A stretch of 64,000 nucleotides of DNA from a virus. The translations under genes were made by a program, and so were the position numbers. This document shows, in pieces, positions 16,762 through 23,605 of the stretch. The DNA is taken from positions 1 to 64,000 of the IMG/VR virus record IMGVR_UViG_3300042402_001861; one strand, 5' to 3'. The notes under the pieces are model-generated. The model saw nothing but the letters and a program-made list of their open reading frames with translations. It did not search any database and had not been told where the DNA came from. Numbering within the stretch: position 1 is the first letter of the stretch; each line of letters starts with the position of its first letter.

Positions 16762-17337
16762 GTGAAGATAGCAGGAATCGATTACTCACTCTGCTCCCCT
16801 GCCGTCACCGTTCATAGCGGTGACGGCTTTTCTTTGGAGCAATGCAAGTCCCACTTTCTGACGGACACGAAGAAACACGCCACCATGTACATGTCAACAG
16901 GACTGCATTGCCGTGGGTGGGACTATCCGCAATGGTCGATGCCTGAGTTTGGGCGAGGGGAAGATAGGTACGACAAGATATCCGATTGGACAATGAACCT
17001 TATCTCCGACTGCGATCTTGTCTACATTGAAGACTATGCCCTAGGTGCCAAGGGAAAGGTTTTTAACCTTGGCGAGAATTGTGGATTGTTGAAATGGAAA
17101 ATGTGGAAAGCGGGAATAGGCTTTCATCTCGTTGGTCCCACGGTAGTGAAGAAGTTCGCAAGTGGCAAGGGAAATGCCGACAAGGACAAGATGTATGAGG
17201 CATTCCTAAAAGAAACAGGGGCTGACATCCGAAAGGAAATCAGCCCCGAGTCCAAGAAGGTTACGAGTCCCGTGTCTGATATCGTGGACTCTTACTTTAT
17301 CTGCAAGTACGCTTACAGTTCGCTTGCAAGCATCTGA
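16762..17337 (+). CDS. RuvC-like Holliday junction nuclease
   Basis: 191 residues from GTG. RNase H-fold resolvase layout: 'MKIAGIDYSLCSPAVTV' with Asp7, 'DLVYIEDYALGAKGKVFNLG' with Glu90, then 'KKFASGKGNADKDKMYEAFL' and the C-terminal 'SPVSDIVDSYFICKYAY' with acidic metal ligands. Phage RuvC-like enzymes resolve branched DNA before packaging, the role endonuclease VII has in T4. The start codon has a poor ribosome site; no better start lies downstream without losing Asp7. It faces the minus-strand genes after a GC-rich spacer. Confidence 0.72.
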   Translation: MKIAGIDYSLCSPAVTVHSGDGFSLEQCKSHFLTDTKKHATMYMSTGLHCRGWDYPQWSMPEFGRGEDRYDKISDWTMNLISDCDLVYIEDYALGAKGKVFNLGENCGLLKWKMWKAGIGFHLVGPTVVKKFASGKGNADKDKMYEAFLKETGADIRKEISPESKKVTSPVSDIVDSYFICKYAYSSLASI

Positions 17338-17340
17338 CTG

Positions 17341-17425
17341 CGTAAGCGCCTGTGCGCCCGTGTGCCCGTACACCCCCACTCGGGCGGGAGCGCACACGCC
17401 CATGCGCCCGTGTGCGTGAGGCGTT
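17341..17425. terminator. GC-rich structured spacer between convergent genes
   Basis: Very GC-rich, unlike its surroundings. It contains a 13-base direct repeat (17353-17365 and 17403-17415), an 8-base inverted repeat with a 10-base loop (17391-17398 with 17409-17416) and an outer short inverted repeat (17347-17351 with 17419-17423). It lies between converging genes, so bidirectional termination is likely. There is no clear T-run. Confidence 0.5.
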
Positions 17426-17502
17426 CGGTTTGATAGGGAATCTCCTCATGGACATCCCCCATGTCATCATCAAAATCGTCTTCTTGCGGACGGGTTCTTG
17501 GA

Positions 17503-17679
17503 TCAGCGGCCACGATGGAACTTCTCCTTTGTTTCGAAAAAGAAATCGTCATCTTCATAATCATCCTGCGAGAAAGCATCATTCAGGTTTCTGTGATGCT
17601 TCAAAATCTTCTTGTGGTGAGTGTCGCTGCGGCGACTAGAACTGCGCTCCAATGCGCCATTGTCCTTTTCCTGACTCAT
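17503..17679 (-). CDS. Small acidic/His-rich protein, 58 residues
   Basis: 58 residues, beginning 'MSQEKDNGALERSSSRRSDT' and ending 'FFFETKEKFHRGR'. The ATG overlaps the stop of the upstream minus-strand gene (ATGA at 17676-17679), which supports translational coupling. The first half is basic with 'HHKKILKHHRN', followed by an acidic/aromatic stretch 'QDDYEDDDFFFE'. Not recognised. It is too small for domain assignment, and a mixed-charge disordered binding protein is the most that composition suggests. Confidence 0.55.
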   Translation of the reverse strand: MSQEKDNGALERSSSRRSDTHHKKILKHHRNLNDAFSQDDYEDDDFFFETKEKFHRGR

Positions 17680-18098
17680 GTCTTTACTGCCTTTATGGGA
17701 ATTAGATTTGGGAAAGCGATGTCCACAACCTCCCGTGGAAGGCCAGGAATTTCCCCTTCGATCATCTGCTCAATGGTCTTTGCCTCTGAAGGATGGACCG
17801 ACTCAAGCAGTTGAATCAGAAGTTCGTTCTTGCGCTTCTCGGTGACTGGATTGTCCTTTTGAAAGACATACAGTCTTCGATACTCAATCATGAGATTGGT
17901 AAACGCAAGTCCCTCGGGTGCAGGATCGGGCGTGTATGCGGGTGCCTTTTCGCAGTACCAAGTCACCTTCGGATCATATGTGTACTTCAGTACTTCTTGC
18001 AAGGCAGGCGATCCATGCGCCCGCAGGATGTTGGCCTTGTCTCTGTTTGACCCCTGCGATGCAGCCTTTGTCAGTATCTCCGAAATCAGTAGTTGCAT
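17676..18098 (-). CDS. Conserved marine T4-like phage protein (DUF6433-like)
   Basis: 140 residues: 'MQLLISEILTKAASQGSNRD' at the start, 'ALQEVLKYTYDPKVTWYCEK' and 'LLIQLLESVHPSEAKTIEQM' further on. I recall very similar proteins in most marine T4-like phages, grouped as DUF6433. Function is unknown; it is mainly helical and soluble. A CTAAATA box on the minus strand lies 21 bases upstream, with GAAGGAG before the ATG, so it is probably expressed late. It is coupled to the 58-residue gene that follows. Confidence 0.7.
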   Translation of the reverse strand: MQLLISEILTKAASQGSNRDKANILRAHGSPALQEVLKYTYDPKVTWYCEKAPAYTPDPAPEGLAFTNLMIEYRRLYVFQKDNPVTEKRKNELLIQLLESVHPSEAKTIEQMIEGEIPGLPREVVDIAFPNLIPIKAVKT

Positions 18099-18118
18099 GG
18101 TAAATGCTCCTTCGTCCT

Positions 18119-18125
18119 TATTTAG
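18119..18125 (-). promoter_or_regulatory. Late promoter, CTAAATA on minus strand
   Basis: Reads CTAAATA on the minus strand, 21 bases before the ATG at 18098, with GAAGGAG between. It overlaps the stop codon of the upstream minus-strand gene (18122-18124). Confidence 0.6.
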
Positions 18126-19264
18126 TAGACGGCAAGGATAATTGTGTCGGCATTTACCCTGCCGCTTGCTTCTTTTTCCACGGTATTTGAAAGACCGATG
18201 GCATTCTTAACAGAGCGAATTCCCCCATCCTCACGGACTGCCTTCAGGAGGGGGTCTGGCTTACGCAGCCGCTTGGATTTGGACTTGTCGGCATCAAATC
18301 CGATGACCGTAGTTCCCTTGATGGAAAGCCCCGTCTTGGTGGATGCCTCAAGGATGGTACAAGTCTTGGTCTTCGTGTTGAACAGAATGGCTTTCTCTGC
18401 CCCGACGATCTTTGTTGGATGCACGGACTTGATCTTCCAAGTCTCGTCTTCCTTCTTGTATTTCAGGTTCTTGACCACCTTGACCGGATCCTTCGGTCTG
18501 CGACGGCGAGGCTGTCTCAACTTCTTGGAAATCTCAACCTGATGTTGGCAGGCTTCGATGAGGCAATTGAGCCACTTGTGGTATTCCTTCAACTGCTTCT
18601 TGGTGTACAGCGAATAGGCTTCCTTCAACTGCTCGTCGGCCTTGCCCCCAAGAAGGGTTTCGATTGGATCAAGCCGCCGCCGAAACCACTCTGCGATTCG
18701 GGTTGCCTGAATACCACGAATATTTCTTTTCCGAATGTAATCGGCAATGACATTGCATCCATTCTTTGGATTCGTACTGCCGCCGATAAAGAACTGATCT
18801 TCAAACTGTTCAAGTTCACCAATGAGAATTGAAACTTGCTCACGGATGCGATCTTGAATATTGGGAAGCCCTTCCACCTTCTCCACCTCACGGATGGACT
18901 TGCCCTTCTCCGCAAGGTGCCTAATCGCCTTCAGGAGCCGTTCCTTGCGTACCTCGGGCAAAGGTGCCCCTAGACTCAGGAGCCTCGCCAGAACGCCTAC
19001 AATGCATCCGGGTTCATGTGGGGCCACCTCATCGGGAGTGGTCGTAGTCTGCCCTGTACGGGCGACTGCCTTAATTTCAGAATCCCCGAAGTTATTGGCC
19101 TTCATGAATTCTAAAATCCACTTCCGATGGTCGTTGTCATCGGACATATGGTGATACCAATTTTCAGCCCGTGCCAAGGCACAAGCCCGTTCCACGGGAT
19201 CTTTTGAAATTTCGTCCCATTGGGGTTCGGTTCCCCAATGAACCTGTTCGGCTTTCGTTGCCAT
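18122..19264 (-). CDS. Conserved phage protein of unknown function
   Basis: 380 residues from the ATG at 19264; the reading frame extends 102 bases further upstream, but that part crosses the promoter pair and is not phage-protein-like. The N-terminus has 'VHWGTEPQWDEISKDPVERA' then 'CALARAENWYHHMSDDNDHR'; the middle is basic ('RQPRRRRPKDPVKVVKNLKY'); the C-terminal third is 'TGLSIKGTTVIGFDADKSKS' and 'KEASGRVNADTIILAVY'. I recall the same architecture in cyanophage and other marine T4-like genomes, always without assigned function. A sigma70-like promoter with a 16-base spacer ends right at its start, so its message may be nearly leaderless and early. Confidence 0.7.
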   Translation of the reverse strand: MATKAEQVHWGTEPQWDEISKDPVERACALARAENWYHHMSDDNDHRKWILEFMKANNFGDSEIKAVARTGQTTTTPDEVAPHEPGCIVGVLARLLSLGAPLPEVRKERLLKAIRHLAEKGKSIREVEKVEGLPNIQDRIREQVSILIGELEQFEDQFFIGGSTNPKNGCNVIADYIRKRNIRGIQATRIAEWFRRRLDPIETLLGGKADEQLKEAYSLYTKKQLKEYHKWLNCLIEACQHQVEISKKLRQPRRRRPKDPVKVVKNLKYKKEDETWKIKSVHPTKIVGAEKAILFNTKTKTCTILEASTKTGLSIKGTTVIGFDADKSKSKRLRKPDPLLKAVREDGGIRSVKNAIGLSNTVEKEASGRVNADTIILAVY

Positions 19265-19271
19265 GTGGGAT

Positions 19272-19299
19272 ATCTTATCGTCTGCTATTTTGATGTCAA
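19272..19299 (-). promoter_or_regulatory. Sigma70-like early promoter (minus strand)
   Basis: On the minus strand: TTGACA (19299-19294), 16-base spacer, TAAGAT (19277-19272). Transcription would begin at about the ATG at 19264, giving a leaderless or near-leaderless message. It diverges from the plus-strand promoter at 19314-19341. Confidence 0.5.
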
Positions 19300-19313
19300 G
19301 CCCTATTTGGGTA

Positions 19314-19341
19314 TTGACATGGATTGGTTTGCTGTTATACT
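19314..19341 (+). promoter_or_regulatory. Sigma70-like early promoter
   Basis: TTGACA (19314-19319), 16-base spacer, TATACT (19336-19341). It lies about 66 bases before the ATG at 19407 and would start the early/replication operon. The -10 hexamer and spacer equal those of the promoter before gp32. Confidence 0.65.
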
Positions 19342-19406
19342 TATGCAAGCACCGAAGAAATCCCAAAAGGTTTGGGATCGATGCAGTTCATCTACAAAGG
19401 TGAATC

Positions 19407-19637
19407 ATGTCAGAGAAGCACGATACGAAGACGCACTCCCGCAAGCCGCAGAAGGTTTGGGTGCAGTCCCTGAACAAGGTCGGACAAGTCAAGAAGGTTG
19501 AGCGTGATCCCGTGTGGGGTTCGCAGTATCTCGTCAGCGTCTACTCTCCTGAGTGGATCGGTGACACCCATCCCTATGAACACTTTTGGGTCAAGGAGGA
19601 TGATGTGTTGCCCGTGAAGGAGAGGGAGGAAGCCTGA
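19407..19637 (+). CDS. Small protein of early region, unknown
   Basis: 76 residues, beginning 'MSEKHDTKTHSRKPQKVWVQ'. After a basic N-terminal tail it has a short beta-rich part ('GSQYLVSVYSPEWIGDTHPY', 'EHFWVKEDDVLPV') that could form a small SH3-like barrel, but no family is recognised. It is the first gene after the sigma70-like promoter, so it is expected early. It stops one base before the acidic protein, suggesting the basic/acidic pair is made together. Confidence 0.6.
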   Translation: MSEKHDTKTHSRKPQKVWVQSLNKVGQVKKVERDPVWGSQYLVSVYSPEWIGDTHPYEHFWVKEDDVLPVKEREEA

Positions 19638-19638
19638 G

Positions 19639-19866
19639 ATGCGAATGAGCAAGTACGATCTCCCCACGGACGAGATTGACATTCTTGCCCTTGATGCCTC
19701 CGATCCCTCCAACTATGAGGAGGAAGACGAGGATGAGTCGTGGGACGAGGAAGACGATCTTCCTGAATGGGATGATGAAGAAGAGGATGAGGACGGTGAA
19801 GGCGAAGCGGATGTTGAGGAAGACGAAGACGAGGATTGGGCGAACACCGAAGACGAAGACTTCTGA
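19639..19866 (+). CDS. Extremely acidic small protein, possible DNA mimic
   Basis: 75 residues, of which 41 are Asp or Glu and only two are basic. The acidic run begins after about residue 25. GGAGG precedes the ATG at 19639; a second in-frame ATG at 19645 is also possible. No domain is recognised. Strongly acidic small phage proteins in early operons can mimic DNA (for example Ocr, ArdA, Ugi classes) and block host nucleases or regulators, but this one has low-complexity sequence and may simply be disordered. A hairpin follows 19 bases after its stop. Confidence 0.6.
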   Translation: MRMSKYDLPTDEIDILALDASDPSNYEEEDEDESWDEEDDLPEWDDEEEDEDGEGEADVEEDEDEDWANTEDEDF

Positions 19867-19884
19867 ATAAATCCACCTTGGCTT

Positions 19885-19904
19885 GGGGATGATCGACCAT
19901 CCCC
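19885..19904 (+). terminator. Hairpin between acidic gene and tRNA
   Basis: Perfect 7-base stem (19885-19891 with 19898-19904) and a 6-base loop, followed by TTCT but no T-run. It could be a weak terminator or protect the upstream message when the tRNA is processed out. Confidence 0.45.
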
Positions 19905-19908
19905 TTCT

Positions 19909-19982
19909 GGCCCCATCGTCTAGTTGGTCTAGGACACCTCCCTTTCACGGAGATAACAGGGGTTCGAATCCCCTTGGGGTCA
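19909..19982 (+). tRNA. tRNA-Glu (anticodon UUC)
   Basis: 74 bases that fold as a cloverleaf and closely follow bacterial tRNA-Glu: acceptor stem 7 pairs with one G-U, D-stem GTCT/GGAC, anticodon loop CTTTCAC with TTC, T-arm with TTCGAAT loop. CCA is not encoded. The first anticodon-stem pair (27-43) is C-A, a mismatch. The tRNA lies between early genes in the same direction, so it is probably cut from their transcript. Confidence 0.93.
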
Positions 19983-20002
19983 CTTATGCTACAATCAACG
20001 CA

Positions 20003-20584
20003 ATGAACATCTTTTACCTACACGAATATCCTGACAAGTGCGCCCAAATGCATTGCAACAAGCATGTGGTCAAGATGGTTCTTGAATACACGCAGTTGCT
20101 TTCCACGGCACATCGCTTGTTGGATGGCAAGCAATCAATCGTAAAGATAAATGGCAGGAACATGAAGCGTTGGACGCTTGAAAACAATGTTCTGAACGAA
20201 CGGCTGTTTCTCGCTTCCCATGTCAACCATCCATGTGCTGTTTGGGCACGGGAAACCCAAGACCAATACCTGTGGCTGCACAGACTCCTGACGCACTTGC
20301 TCAAGGAATACTCCTTTCGCTACGGCAAGACTCATTCCGTACAGAACCGCTGTTGGGATGATTTGCGTAAGCATCCATTTGCGCTCAACAGCAAGCGTGG
20401 GTGGCGTGAGCCTCCACAAGCCATGCCCGATGATTTCAAAGTTCATGGGAACTCCGTGCTTGCATATCGCAAGTACTATGTCGGTGCAAAGTCAAAGTTA
20501 GCCAAGTGGTCAGTCCGTCCTGCACCCGATTGGTGGTCGCTAAATATCCTTACACAGAAGGAGAACACTAATGCCGTTCTATGA
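20003..20584 (+). CDS. Conserved phage protein of unknown function (Pyr_excise-like?)
   Basis: 193 residues from the ATG at 20003; a longer reading would run through the tRNA. Features: 'MNIFYLHEYPDKCAQMHCNK' then 'HVVKMVLEYTQLLSTAHR', 'HPCAVWARETQDQYLWLHRL', and the C-terminal 'AMPDDFKVHGNSVLAYRKYY'. This is a widespread family in T4-like and other large phages. Some databases link it to pyrimidine-dimer glycosylase-like folds, but I cannot confirm that here and the T4 DenV motifs are not obvious. Conserved Cys/His near the N-terminus might bind metal. It overlaps the zinc-ribbon gene by 14 bases. Confidence 0.65.
   Translation: MNIFYLHEYPDKCAQMHCNKHVVKMVLEYTQLLSTAHRLLDGKQSIVKINGRNMKRWTLENNVLNERLFLASHVNHPCAVWARETQDQYLWLHRLLTHLLKEYSFRYGKTHSVQNRCWDDLRKHPFALNSKRGWREPPQAMPDDFKVHGNSVLAYRKYYVGAKSKLAKWSVRPAPDWWSLNILTQKENTNAVL
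20540..20546 (+). promoter_or_regulatory. Late promoter, CTAAATA
   Basis: CTAAATA inside the end of the upstream gene, 24 bases before the ATG at 20571, followed by AGGAG. Its spacing equals that of other boxes, so it may give late expression of the zinc-ribbon, nuclease and gp33 genes. Confidence 0.5.
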
Positions 20585-20828
20585 CTACAAGTGTAAGGGG
20601 TGCGATCATGCATTTGAAGAGATGCTTCGGATGGCTGACATCGACAAGCCAACCAAGAAGAAGTGTCCCAAGTGCGGAAAGAAGAAAGTGGAAATCGTGG
20701 TGGGAACACCCGCAGTATGCGATCCCGTTCGCATTGGCGTTCGCCGTCCCGACCAAGGGTGGAAGGAAGTGATGGCAAAGGTCAAGGAAGCACACCCAAG
20801 ATACAACATGAAGGGCAGACTAGGATGA
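20571..20828 (+). CDS. FmdB-type zinc ribbon protein
   Basis: 85 residues. The N-terminus 'MPFYDYKCKGCDHAFEEMLR' and 'KKCPKCGKKKVEIVVGTPAV' gives the paired CxxC knuckles of FmdB-family zinc ribbons, followed by a short basic tail ('VMAKVKEAHPRYNMKGRLG'). Small zinc ribbons of this type occur in many phages as putative regulators that bind nucleic acid or RNA polymerase; no direct function is known. Its stop overlaps the next start (ATGA). Confidence 0.8.
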   Translation: MPFYDYKCKGCDHAFEEMLRMADIDKPTKKKCPKCGKKKVEIVVGTPAVCDPVRIGVRRPDQGWKEVMAKVKEAHPRYNMKGRLG

Positions 20829-21520
20829 ACTTTCCGCAAATCAGGTCGGTACAGATTGAAGATTACGGGCGATTCTATGAATCACCGATGACGGGTCATT
20901 GGTATCCCTCTGTCACCACCGTGACGGGGTTTGCCAAGAAGGACTTCTGGACAAAGTGGAGGAGCAATCCTGAGAACAGGAAGACCTCCGATCTTGCCAT
21001 TGCCCGTGGCAACATGATGCACGAACTTGCCGAGGCATACCTGAAGAAGGAGTACGAGAAGATTGACCGTGTTCCTCTTTCCGACAAGGTTCTGTTCGTG
21101 CAGTTGAAGAAGTACCTTGACCGCATCAACTCCGTGTATGCACAGGAGATTCCGATGTGGTCGGACACTCTTCGCATGGCAGGACGATTCGACTGCATCG
21201 GTGAATACGATGGCAAGCCGTCGATCATCGACTTCAAGTCTTCAAAGACCGAGAAGAAGCCTGAGTGGATTCTCAACTATTTCCAGCAGGCAACTGCATA
21301 CGCCCACATGTGGGTCGAACGGACGGGGCAGAAGTTGCCTCAGATCGTGATCCTTGTGTCCTGCGACAATGGAGCAGACCAGGAATTCATCCGCAGTCCG
21401 CTTGACTATCGCGAGAGCCTTCGTGATGCCATCGACAACTATTGGGCAAACAACGATTTCAAGGAACTTCAGGAAAGGGCCAAGGATGCGTTTGCTAAGA
21501 CGGCTGTTTCCGTGGCTTAA
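20825..21520 (+). CDS. PD-(D/E)XK exonuclease, Cas4/RecB-like
   Basis: 231 residues from the ATG at 20825 (ATGA overlap with the zinc ribbon). Nuclease core: 'RGNMMHELAEAYL' (His of the RecB motif), 'MAGRFDCIGEYDGKPSIIDF' followed by KSSK (the metal-binding Asp, then D-x-K), and 'QQATAYAHMWVERTG' (QxxxY motif). These are the hallmarks of Cas4/RecB-type single-strand exonucleases. In T4-like phages such nucleases sit with replication and recombination genes, as here beside gp33/gp59/gp32. It probably processes DNA ends in recombination-dependent replication or degrades host DNA. Confidence 0.8.
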   Translation: MNFPQIRSVQIEDYGRFYESPMTGHWYPSVTTVTGFAKKDFWTKWRSNPENRKTSDLAIARGNMMHELAEAYLKKEYEKIDRVPLSDKVLFVQLKKYLDRINSVYAQEIPMWSDTLRMAGRFDCIGEYDGKPSIIDFKSSKTEKKPEWILNYFQQATAYAHMWVERTGQKLPQIVILVSCDNGADQEFIRSPLDYRESLRDAIDNYWANNDFKELQERAKDAFAKTAVSVA

Positions 21521-21683
21521 GAAGAATATTCCTCTTGAAACCAATGGAGAGGAACGCTATCATTGCGTCCGCATCTTCCGCAAGGAAGGCGACGAGATCG
21601 TCATGCTCCTGACCGAGAAGGAAATGGAGAATGGGATTCGTCGTGCCATCGAAAGAATCGGAGTGGTCCCTTATTCGGAGTAA
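21486..21683 (+). CDS. Small protein of unknown function
   Basis: 65 residues from the ATG at 21486, inside the end of the nuclease gene (35-base overlap in another frame). The N-terminus is basic and hydrophobic ('MRLLRRLFPWLKKNIP'), the rest is 'RYHCVRIFRKEGDEIVMLLT' and 'EKEMENGIRRAIERIG', which suggests a small alpha/beta domain. Not recognised. Its place directly before gp33 suggests a minor role in replication or late transcription, but there is no sequence proof. Confidence 0.5.
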   Translation: MRLLRRLFPWLKKNIPLETNGEERYHCVRIFRKEGDEIVMLLTEKEMENGIRRAIERIGVVPYSE

Positions 21684-21685
21684 GC

Positions 21686-21913
21686 ATGGGTTCCATCGTG
21701 AACATGAACAATGACTTCAGCAAGGAAGTCGAAGAATTCGTAAAGAAGCAGAAGGAACCATCGTACATCGATGCGGTCCTGCACCTGTGCGAGAAGCACG
21801 GAGTTGAACCCGACACCATCTCAAAGTTGTTGAGCAAGCCGATCAAGGAACGGCTAAAGGTGGAGGGTCAGCAGTTGAACTTACTCAAGAGGGATTCCAA
21901 GTTGCCGCTATGA
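21686..21913 (+). CDS. gp33: Late transcription coactivator gp33
   Basis: 75 residues from the ATG at 21686. It resembles gp33 of marine T4-like phages: 'KEPSYIDAVLHLCEKHGVEP' in the middle and the C-terminal 'EGQQLNLLKRDSKLPL'. In T4, gp33 binds RNA polymerase beta-flap and the sliding clamp gp45 and, with the sigma factor gp55, activates TATAAATA late promoters; the C-terminal hydrophobic end contacts the clamp. T4 gp33 is 112 residues, marine forms are shorter. The order gp33-gp59-gp32 is the same as in T4, which strengthens the call. ATGA overlap with gp59. Confidence 0.78.
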   Translation: MGSIVNMNNDFSKEVEEFVKKQKEPSYIDAVLHLCEKHGVEPDTISKLLSKPIKERLKVEGQQLNLLKRDSKLPL

Positions 21914-22563
21914 ACGGCTACGAAGCATATCGAATCTATGTCTCCCTGAAAGCGCATTTTCGTGGCGGGAACTATGACTTCTTTCGCTACGGAAGACTGA
22001 CTCCGAAGGTACAGACATACGAGACTCGCAAGGATCGCCACTTCTTCGACAAGTTGGCAAAGCGCCATCCATTGGAGGAGAACATGGTCAAGTTTCTCCT
22101 GTCTCAGATTCAGGAAGACCCGAACATGTGGGTTGGTTCCATGCTTGGCGAAGAAGCGAATCAGCGTTACCTTGAGTGGCGCAAGCGCAACGAACGGCTG
22201 TCCTACCAATTTGGTGAGGATGTCAAGACTATCATCAAGTATGCCTCAATCCATGAGAAGTTCACTCCAAGTGCATGGGGCAACATGTTCGTGGTTTCCG
22301 AAAAGGGCAACCACCCACGAATCCTCAAATTGCTGATGCAGAAGAAGATCGCTCCTGAATCATTCTGTGTCTTGGACGGGATGCTCAATTTCACCAAGTC
22401 ATGGAATTCAAAACTTCAAGGCGATCCTGTTTGGGAAGAGATGAAGGCACGACTGAACGGCTACAAGTCCTTCGTACTGCATTTCTCAAACATGGACAAT
22501 TTGAAGGAATCGGTGCGAAGAATCCTGTCTGAATCGGCAGAAACCAACTTGACCGCAGACTAG
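21910..22563 (+). CDS. gp59: Helicase loader gp59
   Basis: 217 residues, the same length as T4 gp59. Shared features: 'MNGYEAYRIYVSLKAHFRGG' then 'NYDFFRYGRL' (T4: DGKSVYKLYLMIKQHMNGKY), 'RKDRHFFDKLAKRHPLEENM', and the helical C-terminal domain with 'SFCVLDGMLNFTKSW' (T4: SFETFILLDSFLNII). gp59 binds forked DNA and gp32-coated single strands and loads the gp41 helicase during recombination-dependent replication. It lies directly before gp32, its partner, as in T4. The gp32 promoter's -35 lies at the end of this gene. Confidence 0.88.
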   Translation: MNGYEAYRIYVSLKAHFRGGNYDFFRYGRLTPKVQTYETRKDRHFFDKLAKRHPLEENMVKFLLSQIQEDPNMWVGSMLGEEANQRYLEWRKRNERLSYQFGEDVKTIIKYASIHEKFTPSAWGNMFVVSEKGNHPRILKLLMQKKIAPESFCVLDGMLNFTKSWNSKLQGDPVWEEMKARLNGYKSFVLHFSNMDNLKESVRRILSESAETNLTAD

Positions 22564-22576
22564 ATACCTGTATACT
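22549..22576 (+). promoter_or_regulatory. Sigma70-like promoter before gp32
   Basis: TTGACC (22549-22554), 16-base spacer, TATACT (22571-22576). It leaves a leader of about 45 bases before the ATG at 22628. The -10 and spacer equal those of the promoter at 19314-19341. Confidence 0.6.
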
Positions 22577-22627
22577 CTTTACATTACCCATACTCACCAT
22601 ACTCACACACGAAAGGACACGAAACAT

Positions 22628-23551
22628 ATGGGATTCTCTGATCTTAAGAAGAAGTCAAAGTCGATGACGGAACAACTCTCCAAGGAAATGGAGAAGTTGA
22701 CCACCAAGGGGGGCTACGAAAAGGATGACCGTTTCTGGTCGCTTGAGCGTGACAAGGCAGGCAATGGCTATGCCGTGATTCGCTTCCTTCCCGCCGTGGA
22801 GAACGAGGAGATTCCGTGGGTTCGGGTCTTCAGCCACGGGTTCAAGGGCAAGGGTGGATGGCTCATCGAAAACTGCCCGACCACCATCGGCAAGAAGTGC
22901 CCGATCTGCGAGGGTAACAACGAACTGTGGAACAGCGGAGTGGAGTCGGACAAGTCCATCGCCCGTGACCGCAAGCGCAAGTTGACCTACATCTCCAACA
23001 TCCTTGTCGTGAAGGATCCTGCCAATCCTTCCAACGAGGGCAAGGTCTTCCTCTTCAAGTACGGTGCGAAGATTTTCGAGAAGATCAACGACAAGATGAC
23101 ACCCAAGTTCGATGACGAGAAGCCGATGAATCCATTCGACTTCTGGCAGGGTGCCAACTTCAAGTTGAAGGCCACGATTGGTGATGGTGGCTATGTCAAC
23201 TATGAGAAGAGCGCCTTCGACTCCGCTGAACCGCTCCTTGAGGGCGAAGATGCAGAACTAGAGGCTGTTTGGAAGAAGGAGCATCCGCTGCTTCCCTTCG
23301 TTGCACCCGATCAGTTCAAGGCTTACGAGGAACTGAAGGATCGTCTGCACACGGTTCTCTTTACGGAGGCTCCCGAGAAGAAGGCCGAGGACGAGCCTGT
23401 GCGTGAGTCCCTTTCGCAGAAGTTCGCCAAGAGCAACAAGGCCGTCGAAGAGGCAGTCAAGCCTGCGGCGAAGAAGCCTGCTCCAAAGAAGGAAGACGAT
23501 GGCGACGATGATGCCCTCGCCTACTTCCGCAAGTTGGCCGAAGAGGACTGA
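22628..23551 (+). CDS. gp32: Single-stranded DNA-binding protein gp32
   Basis: 307 residues (T4 301). The zinc site is complete: His70, Cys83, Cys91 and Cys94 ('HGFKGKGGWLIENC' then 'KKCPIC'), with the T4 H-x12-C and C-x2-C spacing. The core has 'NGYAVIRFLPAVENEEIPWV' and 'ISNILVVKDPANPSNEGKVF' then 'LFKYGAKIFEKIND', as in T4. The C-terminus is acidic ('KEDDGDDDALAYFRKLAEED') for protein contacts, and the basic N-terminal arm allows cooperative binding. It coats single strands in replication, repair and recombination, and recruits gp59. AAAGGA precedes the ATG; a sigma70-like promoter and a strong terminator make it a separate unit. Confidence 0.95.
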   Translation: MGFSDLKKKSKSMTEQLSKEMEKLTTKGGYEKDDRFWSLERDKAGNGYAVIRFLPAVENEEIPWVRVFSHGFKGKGGWLIENCPTTIGKKCPICEGNNELWNSGVESDKSIARDRKRKLTYISNILVVKDPANPSNEGKVFLFKYGAKIFEKINDKMTPKFDDEKPMNPFDFWQGANFKLKATIGDGGYVNYEKSAFDSAEPLLEGEDAELEAVWKKEHPLLPFVAPDQFKAYEELKDRLHTVLFTEAPEKKAEDEPVRESLSQKFAKSNKAVEEAVKPAAKKPAPKKEDDGDDDALAYFRKLAEED

Positions 23552-23574
23552 TTGTAAAACTCAAACCTTTCGCG

Positions 23575-23600
23575 ACTGCCGCTCGGAAACGGGCGGCAGT
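23575..23600. terminator. Strong hairpin terminator between convergent genes
   Basis: An 11-base stem with one G-T pair closes a GAAA tetraloop. Downstream on the plus strand the sequence is T-rich (TTGTGTTT). It ends gp32 transcription and, with the same stem on the other strand, the tape-measure operon whose stop is at 23606. Confidence 0.85.
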
Positions 23601-23605
23601 TGTGT

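Noticed and set aside
17313-17462. Minus-strand 49-codon frame after the 58-residue gene
   Set aside because: It lies mainly in the GC-rich repeat island, has no ribosome site and its translation is Arg/Ala/Gly-rich.
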